Assembly: GCA_046484975.1 (NCBI GenBank)
Contig: JAWOHX010000049.1
Location: 1-14,114 of the forward strand
Length of the DNA: 14,114 nucleotides
Reading direction: 5' to 3'
Source of the DNA: JAWOHX01 sp046484975
GTDB lineage: Bacteria; Bacillota; Clostridia; DUPQ01
Position numbers and translations under genes: made by a program. Under the pieces are notes generated by a model, which was not told the DNA's origin, did no database searches, and saw nothing but the letters and a program-made list of their open reading frames with translations. Below are positions 6,585 through 12,588 of this stretch, piece after piece (within the stretch, counting starts at the first letter, position 1; every line of letters begins with the position of its first letter).

Positions 6585-7347
6585 GTTGTTCCACTCCTTC
6601 CATCAGTTTCCGGACGGCCATCTCCAGCCAGTCCACCCGAATCTGTTCCATGTCCCCGTTGTCGCAGGCCCGGGAAATCTCCGGGTCCACCGGAATGCGT
6701 CCCAGGAGGGGCAGTCCCAGCTCCTTTGCCATCTGTTCCAGGCGGCTTTCCCCGAACAGGTGGTATATTTCCCCACAACCGGGGCATTTGAAATATGAGA
6801 AATTCTCCACCAGGCCCAGTATGGGGATGTCCATCATCCTGGCCATTTTCACGGCCTTTGATACGATCATGCCCACCAATTCCTGGGGTGAGCTTACGAT
6901 GACGATCCCGTCCACAGGGAGAGACTGGAATATTGTCAGGGGAACGTCCCCCGTCCCCGGCGGCATGTCGATGAGCATCAGGTCGATTTCCCCCCATATC
7001 ACTTCGGTCCAGAACTGTTTCACCGTTCCCGACAGGATGGGGCCTCTCCATACCACGGGATCCGATTCCTTCTCCAGCAGCAGGTTTACCGACATCAGTC
7101 TGATTCCCGTCCGTGTCTCCACCGGGAACATGCCAAGTTCACCCGCTCCGGCCTTTTCAGTGATGCCGAAGGCCCGGGGAATGGAAGGGCCTGTGATGTC
7201 CGCATCCAGGAGAGCCGTCCGGTATCCCTGGCGGTTGGCTTCCATGGCCAGCAGGGCGGTTACCAGGGATTTCCCCACCCCTCCTTTCCCGCTGATGACG
7301 CCGATGACCTTTTTGATTTCGCTGAGTTCATGGGGTTGTTCTTTCAT
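6562..7347 (-). CDS. Mrp/NBP35 (ApbC) family P-loop ATPase, Fe-S cluster carrier
   Basis: A 261-residue MinD/Mrp ATPase of the ApbC/NBP35 group. The deviant Walker A SGKGGVGKS (19-27) carries both signature lysines (Lys21 and Lys26), switch I is DADITGPS (48-55), switch II is DMPPGTGD (127-134), and the bridging-cluster pair is CPGC (Cys188, Cys191), which in homodimers holds a shared [4Fe-4S] cluster. There is no N-terminal DUF59 domain, as expected of short bacterial and archaeal forms. Known relatives store and transfer Fe-S clusters in the cytoplasm with ATP. The gene overlaps the upstream ATPase gene by 4 bases (ATGA) and the downstream NifX-like gene by 23. AGGAG lies 8 bases before the start. 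In ORP-type clusters this protein is the MRP partner of the orange protein. Confidence 0.93.
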   Translation of the reverse strand: MKEQPHELSEIKKVIGVISGKGGVGKSLVTALLAMEANRQGYRTALLDADITGPSIPRAFGITEKAGAGELGMFPVETRTGIRLMSVNLLLEKESDPVVWRGPILSGTVKQFWTEVIWGEIDLMLIDMPPGTGDVPLTIFQSLPVDGIVIVSSPQELVGMIVSKAVKMARMMDIPILGLVENFSYFKCPGCGEIYHLFGESRLEQMAKELGLPLLGRIPVDPEISRACDNGDMEQIRVDWLEMAVRKLMEGVEQHENSGGK

Positions 7348-8210
7348 TGTTGTTTCTCCTCATACAGATATTCCATGGTCTTATGATAAACGCTTTCCAT
7401 GGCCTCTTTCCCAGGGCAGGGAATGTCCACCGCCGTGAGCCCCCGATCCATGGCCTTCGCGACCAGCGGATCGTAGGGGATTGTTCCAGCCAGGAAAATA
7501 TCATTCTTGATGCAATATTCCTCTATCTCCAGGGTCTTTTCGGGATTGAGGTCATATTTGTTGATGCATGCCGCCACTTTCATATGGAATGTCCCGGTAA
7601 GGGTCAGGATCCGTTCCATGTCGCTGAGGCCGGACACCGAGGGCTCGGTTACCACCAGCACCATGTCCGTGCCGCTCAAGGAGGCAATCACCGGGCAACC
7701 CAGGCCCGGAGAACCGTCCAGCAACGCCAGGGGTGCATCCCCGGCCTCCTGCCTCATCCACTTTTTCACTTCCATGACCAGCAGGCCGGAGTTGCCGCTT
7801 CCCGTTTCCAGCCGGGCGGTGGAAAATACCTTTTCAAAGACGTGCAGTTGCTGTTTTCCCGCCAGGGCGGGAACCATTTCGATGGCTTTTTCCGGGCAGA
7901 ATTCCATGCACAACCCACATCCCTCACAGCCATACGGATCCACGGTGAAGTCTTCGCAGATGGCATTGAACGCGCACATTTCCATGCAGATCCCGCAACT
8001 TGTGCAAAGGGCGGGGTTGATCATGGCCTTGTCAAGCCCGTAAAAATCTTTTTCCAGAGGAGGAGGCAGCTTTCCCATGGCCAGATGGAGGTTGGGTGCA
8101 TCCACATCGCAGTCTGCGCAGGCCTTCACCCCGGCCAGCTTGATGAAAGCGGCTGCCACGGAAGTTTTTCCCGTGCCGCCCTTTCCGCTTAAAATCAAAA
8201 GCTGCTTCAT
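7344..8210 (-). CDS. MinD-superfamily ATPase with inserted 2[4Fe-4S] ferredoxin domain (copy B)
   Basis: A 288-residue P-loop ATPase interrupted by a ferredoxin. Walker A is SGKGGTGKT (8-16). Two cluster motifs follow: Cys69, Cys72, Cys75, Cys79 and Cys95, Cys98, Cys101, Cys105, each with the CxxCxxCxxxC spacing of a [4Fe-4S] site. The switch II region is LLDGSPGLGCPV (163-174). Such ferredoxin-MinD ATPases occur in tandem in anaerobes next to NifX/ORP-type proteins and are thought to couple ATP hydrolysis to electron or cluster transfer. The start was set at 8210 because GGGAGG lies 8 bases upstream (8219-8224); a reading from 8246 has no such site. It overlaps copy A by 4 bases and the Mrp gene by 4. 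Confidence 0.92.
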   Translation of the reverse strand: MKQLLILSGKGGTGKTSVAAAFIKLAGVKACADCDVDAPNLHLAMGKLPPPLEKDFYGLDKAMINPALCTSCGICMEMCAFNAICEDFTVDPYGCEGCGLCMEFCPEKAIEMVPALAGKQQLHVFEKVFSTARLETGSGNSGLLVMEVKKWMRQEAGDAPLALLDGSPGLGCPVIASLSGTDMVLVVTEPSVSGLSDMERILTLTGTFHMKVAACINKYDLNPEKTLEIEEYCIKNDIFLAGTIPYDPLVAKAMDRGLTAVDIPCPGKEAMESVYHKTMEYLYEEKQQ

Positions 8211-9061
8211 TTTCCGGCCTCCCTTGCCACTTCCCGCAGGATGCAAAGGAACATCTCCCGATATTCCCCATTCTCTTCTGCAGCGATGATTCCATTGGAA
8301 TGGAGGGTTCCCAGATGCCGGTCAAAGGGAATGTCCCCAAGCACCCTGATTCCCCTTTGCCTGCAGGTTTCATACGCTGCTTCATTGTGTCCCGTGCTTT
8401 TATTGATGACTGCGCCGTGGGGTTTCCCGAAAAGGTCCAACAGGTTCGCCACCATCCCGAAGTCATGCATCCCGAACAGGGTGGGTTCCATCACCAGAAG
8501 GCAGTAATCCGCTTTCCGGATGCTTTCCATGACGGTGCAGGCACTTCCCGGCGGGCAATCGATGATGGTGTATGTCAGGTTCTTCGGCATGTTCTGCATC
8601 ATTTGACGGATCACTGGAACCCCTGACGCCATCCCGGGCTGCAGCATTCCTGTGATGACGGGCTTTCCCCCGTAATTTCCCCGCAGGATTTTCCCCACTG
8701 TCCGTTGTTTCTCGGTGAATGCCTGTTCAGGGCATATGTGCATGCATCCCCTGCAGGAATGACAGATGTCCTCAAAGACAATCACTTTTTTGCCTGCATA
8801 GGCCAGGGCATTGAACCTGCAGAAATCCACGCATCTGCGACAGGCGGTACAGGTCTTTGGATGCCATACGGGGGTGGACACCCGGACTTCCTCTTCCCTC
8901 ACATCCACAGGCTTGAAAAAAAGATGCCCGTTGGGTTCCTCCACATCGCAGTCCATGTAGCCGCTGTTTTTTGTCACTGCGGTGATGTTCACCGCAAGGA
9001 AGGTCTTTCCCGTCCCGCCTTTCCCGCTGAGGATGGCGATCCTCAGGTCATCTGCCGCCAT
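8207..9061 (-). CDS. MinD-superfamily ATPase with inserted 2[4Fe-4S] ferredoxin domain (copy A)
   Basis: A 284-residue paralogue of the next gene with the same plan. Walker A is SGKGGTGKT (12-20), the two ferredoxin motifs are Cys71, Cys74, Cys77, Cys81 and Cys100, Cys103, Cys106, Cys110, and switch II is IIDCPPGSACTV (167-178). The switch I region reads DCDVEEPNGHLF, matching DCDVDAPNLHLA in copy B, so the two probably form a pseudo-symmetric heterodimer, as proposed for the tandem ATPases of ORP clusters. The start at 9061 was preferred over the ATG at 9079 because AAGGG sits 10 bases before it while 9079 has no site; either choice overlaps the NifX-like gene upstream (14 or 32 bases). Confidence 0.92.
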   Translation of the reverse strand: MAADDLRIAILSGKGGTGKTFLAVNITAVTKNSGYMDCDVEEPNGHLFFKPVDVREEEVRVSTPVWHPKTCTACRRCVDFCRFNALAYAGKKVIVFEDICHSCRGCMHICPEQAFTEKQRTVGKILRGNYGGKPVITGMLQPGMASGVPVIRQMMQNMPKNLTYTIIDCPPGSACTVMESIRKADYCLLVMEPTLFGMHDFGMVANLLDLFGKPHGAVINKSTGHNEAAYETCRQRGIRVLGDIPFDRHLGTLHSNGIIAAEENGEYREMFLCILREVAREAGK

Positions 9062-9416
9062 GGCGGTGGAACCCTTCATGTATGGCCGTCAGCGGCAGGA
9101 GCTTTCCTGCCTCGAAATCCTCCAGGGATTTCGCCGGGGATTCCCCGGTGGTCCGGTAGATGGCAATGCCCGCCTGTTTCAAAACATCAGCGGCGTTTTT
9201 CCCAAGCCTTGGAACCAGAATGGCCTCCACCCCCATGTCCGTCATGGTTTGGGCGGCTTTGATTCCTGCCCCTCCCTGGCTTTTGGCTGCTTCGTTGCCC
9301 ACAAACCGGGTGGTTTTGTCCACATTGTCGTGGATCATATAGTAGGGGGCACGCCCGAAAGACGGGCAGATTTCTGTTTCTTTCCGATCCTCATTCACCG
9401 GTATCGCAATTTTCAT
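9048..9416 (-). CDS. NifX/ORP-type dinitrogenase iron-molybdenum cofactor domain protein
   Basis: A 122-residue single-domain member of the same family as the last gene of the cluster, but clearly different from it. It starts MKIAIPVNED and reads EICPSFGRAPYY (15-26), where Cys17 takes the place of the FGHC motif. The core KAAQTMTDMGVEAILVPRLG (53-72) and the AGIAIYRTTG strand (82-91) are typical. The C-terminal tail holds a histidine group (His113, His117, His119). This form is close in layout to the orange protein of Desulfovibrio, which binds an S-Mo-S-Cu cluster without covalent links, but cluster identity cannot be read here. The start at 9416 overlaps the DUF134 stop (ATGA) and has GGAGGAG upstream; a longer reading from 9461 adds residues encoded inside DUF134. 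Confidence 0.9.
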   Translation of the reverse strand: MKIAIPVNEDRKETEICPSFGRAPYYMIHDNVDKTTRFVGNEAAKSQGGAGIKAAQTMTDMGVEAILVPRLGKNAADVLKQAGIAIYRTTGESPAKSLEDFEAGKLLPLTAIHEGFHRHGGR

Positions 9417-9775
9417 GGCCTTTCTCCTCCCTGACCCCTGCGCCTTTTGCATCGTCCGCATCCCCTCTGCCCGACGCCCTCCTGGCAGAGGACATAGTCG
9501 CCGCCCTGTATTTTCAGCACTTCCCCGTTCACCAGGGCCCCGGCGACCTTTTTCCTGGCATCGTTGTAAATCCGCTGGACGGTTGTCCTGGCCACTTCCA
9601 TGACCTCAGCGCATTCCTCCTGCATCATCCCTTCATAATCGATGAGCCGGATGGTCTCATATTCCTCCACGGACATGAGAATGATTCCGTTCATGGGCAT
9701 GGCAGAAGGAAGCGGGCCAAAGGCGTCTGTCCTGGGCAGCTCGCATACTCTTCTTCCCTTGATGGGTCTTGGCAT
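9413..9775 (-). CDS. DUF134 family helix-turn-helix protein, likely cluster regulator
   Basis: A 120-residue DUF134 protein. It begins MPRPIKGRRVCELP, the family-typical N-terminus, and continues with LMSVEEYETIRLIDYEGMMQ (33-52), then a sigma-70 region 4-like helix-turn-helix (about 50-73: QEECAEVMEVARTTVQRIY). The C-terminal part has Cys97 and CGRC (Cys106 to Cys109) before a basic tail, and could hold a metal or an Fe-S cluster; Cys11 might join them. DUF134 genes commonly sit beside NifX-like and MinD-like genes. A role as metal- or redox-sensing regulator of its own operon is inferred from the HTH, the cysteines and the position. AAGGAG is 6 bases before the start. A palindrome separates it from the DUF5320 gene. 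Confidence 0.88.
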   Translation of the reverse strand: MPRPIKGRRVCELPRTDAFGPLPSAMPMNGIILMSVEEYETIRLIDYEGMMQEECAEVMEVARTTVQRIYNDARKKVAGALVNGEVLKIQGGDYVLCQEGVGQRGCGRCKRRRGQGGERP

Positions 9776-9799
9776 CTCATTCTCCTTTTCTTCCGAATA

Positions 9800-9823
9800 C
9801 CCCGGTGGAAATTTCCACCGGGG
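9800..9823. terminator. Perfect 24-base palindrome between the DUF5320 and DUF134 genes
   Basis: The half-site CCCCGGTGGAAA is followed at once by its exact reverse complement, ending at 9823. As RNA it would form a GC-rich stem of about 10 pairs with a four-base AAUU loop. On the minus strand the stem is followed by TATTCGG, with no uridine run, so it is more likely a partial terminator, attenuator or RNA-processing stem than a strong terminator. As DNA it could also be an operator. It would make the short first gene more abundant than the six behind it. Confidence 0.55.
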
Positions 9824-9835
9824 CTTTCCGGTCCC

Positions 9836-10087
9836 CTATTTCTTTTCCGAAAGGCTTTCCAGTTGTCTGCTGATATCATCCATCCTGGCTTTCAGGACCT
9901 GCTGCTGTTCCATGAGCATTTCCTTCGTGTCGCCCTCATTGGCCACCGGCTGGAAAAAGAATCCCCGTCCGAAGCCGCCCCTGCGGTTGGATCCGTATCT
10001 GTATGCGTTCACACCCGTGCAAACACCCAAACCTCTTCCTGTCATGGGCCCACAGCCCATGGGTCCCGTTCCGTCTCTTCTAGGCAT
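9836..10087 (-). CDS. DUF5320 small glycine/arginine-rich protein with C-terminal coiled coil
   Basis: An 83-residue protein of the DUF5320 type. It starts MPRRDGTGPMGCGPMTGRGL (1-20), the signature of the family, continues with a Gly/Arg/Phe-rich stretch (RYGSNRRGGFGRGFFFQ, 30-46), and ends in a charged helix with heptad-like leucines (about 53-81), a likely coiled coil. Cys12 and Cys23 are the only cysteines. The family has no established function; it is regularly found next to DUF134, NifX-like and MinD-like genes in anaerobes. As promoter-proximal gene, with a near-perfect AGGAGGTG ribosome binding site before the ATG at 10087, it should be strongly made. The longer reading from 10129 would put that site inside the gene and was rejected. 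Confidence 0.87.
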   Translation of the reverse strand: MPRRDGTGPMGCGPMTGRGLGVCTGVNAYRYGSNRRGGFGRGFFFQPVANEGDTKEMLMEQQQVLKARMDDISRQLESLSEKK

Positions 10088-10116
10088 ATAAAACACCTCC
10101 TTTTCATCATAGTTAC

Positions 10117-10128
10117 TGACATATGTCA
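10117..10128. promoter_or_regulatory. Perfect palindrome TGACATATGTCA, candidate operator of the ORP-like cluster
   Basis: A 12-base perfect dyad in the 5' untranslated region of the minus-strand cluster. An imperfect copy, GGGCATATGTCA (10155-10166), lies 38 bases away and overlaps the -35 box. On the minus strand both read ATTGACATATG, an 11-base direct repeat. A related GACATAT is found at 10241-10247 in the leader of the divergent lipoprotein gene. Repeated sites around a promoter suggest a dimeric regulator, possibly the DUF134 protein; this is inference. Confidence 0.6.
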
Positions 10129-10139
10129 ATTACAAATTC

Positions 10140-10167
10140 ATTCTATCACATTATGGGCATATGTCAA
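10140..10167 (-). promoter_or_regulatory. Promoter of the seven-gene ORP-like cluster
   Basis: On the minus strand TTGACA (10167-10162) and TAGAAT (10145-10140) are separated by 16 bases, near sigma-A consensus. Transcription would start near 10133 and give a leader of about 45 bases containing the TGACATATGTCA dyad. The -35 box is part of the second copy of that element, so a bound regulator would compete directly with RNA polymerase. I see no sigma-54 type GG/GC promoter, unlike the ORP operons of Desulfovibrio. Confidence 0.6.
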
Positions 10168-10192
10168 TAACTATTTTCACGGACCCCTGTTC

Positions 10193-10217
10193 CATGCCTC
10201 CGGGGGCATGATATAAT
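10193..10217 (+). promoter_or_regulatory. Extended -10 promoter of the lipoprotein-glycosidase operon
   Basis: TATAAT (10212-10217) is preceded by TGA at 10209-10211, giving an extended -10 (TGnTATAAT), which explains why no good -35 is visible. An inverted repeat CATGCC (10193-10198) / GGCATG (10205-10210) with a six-base loop lies just upstream and includes the TG of the extended -10, a candidate operator. The predicted leader is about 40 bases to the ATG at 10264. Confidence 0.6.
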
Positions 10218-10263
10218 GGGAAGGACTCGTCCCGATAAAAGACATATATGAGGTACACACAAC

Positions 10264-10935
10264 ATGAAGACAACAACAATGAAAAAATTGGTCCCGTTGT
10301 TTTTTCTGGTTCTTTCCTTTGCATTGGTCCTGGGGGGATGCAAGGCCCCCGTCGAAACCCCTAAGGAATCCGCTCCTGTCACGACACCGTCCCCGGAACC
10401 AACACCTCCCCCTTCACCGGGATGGCATCAGACGGGTTGGGAATACATCATCAATTCATATGATATCACCCTCCAGGAGAACGACTACTTCGTGGCCCAC
10501 TCCAACGGGCTCTATGACTATTTCCGTGGAACGGGGGGCAAGAACGACTTCACCGTCTCCCACTGGCGCAACAATGCCTCCGGGGGTTTTGTGGCGGGCT
10601 CCACCAGCAACAGCAAGTGGCAGGATCCCCCTCTGTTCATCCAGGCCGGTGAAACCGTTGTCCTCGAGGCTTCCCGCTCCTATGAGGACAACATCACCTG
10701 GGGACAGAATGGCCTGCACATCAAGCTGGACAGCAGCGAGCTGGCAGGGGCGGGTGCCGCCACCGCCGGGTACCTCTCCTTTGTCAACACCAACGGAGAA
10801 AACTACTTCCATGCCTATGAGGGCACGGTGAGCCTGGAGAAACCCATGCCCCAGGGAAAACAAGGCGACAGCAAGGCCATCTGGGTCTACCTGAACGGAT
10901 ACTCATTCAAGTACACCTACCAGTGGCGGGACTGA
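10264..10935 (+). CDS. Putative secreted lipoprotein of unknown function
   Basis: A 223-residue protein with a lipoprotein signal peptide: basic start (MKTTTMKKL), hydrophobic core (9-23) and lipobox LGGC with Cys26 as the lipid-modified residue. A Pro/Thr/Glu/Ser linker follows (about 28-56), then a globular domain rich in Gly, Asn, Tyr and Trp that looks like beta structure (YDYFRGTGGKNDFTVSHW, VVLEASRSYEDNITWG, AIWVYLNGYSFKYTYQW). I do not recognise a family. It should be anchored to the outer face of the membrane. The glycosidase gene begins 12 or 24 bases after its stop, so a carbohydrate-binding role is possible, but that rests on position only. GAGG lies 10 bases before the start at 10264. 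Confidence 0.8.
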   Translation: MKTTTMKKLVPLFFLVLSFALVLGGCKAPVETPKESAPVTTPSPEPTPPPSPGWHQTGWEYIINSYDITLQENDYFVAHSNGLYDYFRGTGGKNDFTVSHWRNNASGGFVAGSTSNSKWQDPPLFIQAGETVVLEASRSYEDNITWGQNGLHIKLDSSELAGAGAATAGYLSFVNTNGENYFHAYEGTVSLEKPMPQGKQGDSKAIWVYLNGYSFKYTYQWRD

Positions 10936-10959
10936 TCCTTAGGATGGATGGAGAATCGG

Positions 10960-12588
10960 ATGAAAATAGAATCAAACGAAGTCCTGGAACTATGTTTTCA
11001 TGCACAAAACCCCGATCCTGATCCCTACAACCGGACTGGTTTCCATGCCGTGTTCCAGGGACCGGAGGGACAACCCTTGCGCATCCCCGGCTTCTGGGCC
11101 GGGAAAAACAAGTGGTGTCTTCGCTTTGCCTCTCACAGTCAAGGCTTGTACCGTTATGAGACCTTCTGCTCAGACGCAACCGACAAGGGTTTGCACGGGC
11201 ACCGGGGCACTGTCACAGTAACGCCTGCCAGGGGAAACACATCCCTTTGTGTCCACGGTCCCTTGCAAGCAATGGGAGGCGGTCATACCCTCTCCCATGC
11301 CGACGGCACCCCCTTCCTGTGGCTGGGGGACACCTGGTGGATGGGCCTGACCACCCGTCTTTCCTGGCCAAAAGGATTCCGGGAACTGCTGGCCGACCGT
11401 GTCGAAAAGGGATTCACCGTGGTCCAGATGGTGATGGGCCTGTATCCCGATATGGAGCCGTTTGACCCGAAGGGGGCCAATGAGGCCGGGTTTCCCTTCG
11501 AACATGATTTCACCACCATCAATCCCTTCTACTTTGACCATGCGGACAAAAAAATATCCGCCCTGGCGGAGGCTGGCCTGGTTCCCTGCCTGGTGGCCTG
11601 CTGGGGGTTTTTCATCAAGTACATGGGTGTGAAAGCCATCAAAAAATACTGGGAATACCTCATCGCACGGTATGGCGCCTATCCCGTCGTCTGGTGCCTG
11701 GCAGGGGAAGCGGTGATGCCGTTCTACCTGGACGAGGCTTTCTCGGACAAGAAACTCCATGCAGCCTATGTCCGGCGGACGCGGAGGGCCTGGACGGGAA
11801 TCGCCGCGCATGTGCAAAAACACGACCCCTACCGGCGGGTTCTCACCATCCATCCAACCGATTACGGCAGGAGGATGGTGGACGACGACTCCCTTCTGGA
11901 CATGGAGATGCTCCAGACGGGCCACGGCGGCTTCATGAGCCTGGAGCCTTCCGTATCCATGCTGGAGAAGGCTCTCCGTAAGACCCCCTCCATGCCGGTG
12001 GTGAACAGCGAGGTCTGTTACGAGGGGATCTGCGGCTCCAACCATGCCGACGTCCAGCGCTTCCTCTACTGGAGCTGCATGCTCAGCGGAAGCGCCGGAT
12101 ACACCTACGGAGCCAACGGCATCTGGCAGCTCAACAGCCGGGAACAGCCTTACGGGCCCTCCCCCCACGGTGCCTCCTGGGGAGACACCCCCTGGGAAGA
12201 GGCCTGCCATCTGCCGGGATCCCTGCAGATCGGCCTGGCCAAAGAGCTTCTCATGAAGTATGAATGGTGGAAGTTTAAGCCTCATCCCGAATGGGTGGAC
12301 ATGCCGCCAGGCAAAAGGAAAAGTGCCTTCCGCTGCTATTCTTCCGGAATCCCCGGCAAGGTCCGGGTCATGTTCATCCCCTTCTTTGCCGGGATGGGCT
12401 GGCAGTTCACCCTGGCCGGGCTGGAGCCTGGCTCCCTGTACAAAGCATGGTTTTTCGATCCCCTCACCGGGGATTGGGTCGACCAGGGTACCGCATCACC
12501 GGATACTTCCGGGAAGTGGACCACGGGCAAGATTCACAAATTTCAGGACTGGGTTGTGGTGCTGGAAGCACAGAAAGGAAATGAATGA
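10960..12588 (+). CDS. GH140-like glycoside hydrolase (DUF5060, apiosidase-like DUF4038 and C-terminal beta domain)
   Basis: A 542-residue protein with three domains: an N-terminal Ig-like DUF5060 domain (about 5-95), a DUF4038/apiosidase-like TIM barrel (about 108-440) and a C-terminal beta domain of the PF12904 type (about 450-540, ending LEAQKGNE). Barrel landmarks are GDTWW (123-127), VVWCLAGE (243-250) and VVNSEVCYEG (347-356). By clan GH-A logic Glu250 would be acid/base and Glu351 the nucleophile; the characterised GH140 apiosidase uses Asp at the first position, so the Glu here is notable. There is no signal peptide, so it should act in the cytoplasm on imported oligosaccharides. The start at 10960 has GGAG 6 bases upstream; the ATG at 10948 is possible but has its AGGA only 3 bases away. 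Substrate not assigned. Confidence 0.85.
   Translation: MKIESNEVLELCFHAQNPDPDPYNRTGFHAVFQGPEGQPLRIPGFWAGKNKWCLRFASHSQGLYRYETFCSDATDKGLHGHRGTVTVTPARGNTSLCVHGPLQAMGGGHTLSHADGTPFLWLGDTWWMGLTTRLSWPKGFRELLADRVEKGFTVVQMVMGLYPDMEPFDPKGANEAGFPFEHDFTTINPFYFDHADKKISALAEAGLVPCLVACWGFFIKYMGVKAIKKYWEYLIARYGAYPVVWCLAGEAVMPFYLDEAFSDKKLHAAYVRRTRRAWTGIAAHVQKHDPYRRVLTIHPTDYGRRMVDDDSLLDMEMLQTGHGGFMSLEPSVSMLEKALRKTPSMPVVNSEVCYEGICGSNHADVQRFLYWSCMLSGSAGYTYGANGIWQLNSREQPYGPSPHGASWGDTPWEEACHLPGSLQIGLAKELLMKYEWWKFKPHPEWVDMPPGKRKSAFRCYSSGIPGKVRVMFIPFFAGMGWQFTLAGLEPGSLYKAWFFDPLTGDWVDQGTASPDTSGKWTTGKIHKFQDWVVVLEAQKGNE

Noticed and set aside
6225..9416. Nitrogen fixation (nif) genes
   Set aside because: The NifX-like domains occur without NifHDK, NifB radical-SAM or NifEN; the ATPases are Mrp and ferredoxin-MinD types, which point to ORP-like cluster handling.
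10193..10210. Terminator between the divergent operons
   Set aside because: The CATGCC/GGCATG stem has only six pairs and no U-run, and both flanking genes start here instead of ending; operator is the better reading.
11170..12285. Minus-strand open frame of 371 codons inside the glycosidase gene
   Set aside because: It is antisense to the DUF4038 barrel, without motif or initiation site.
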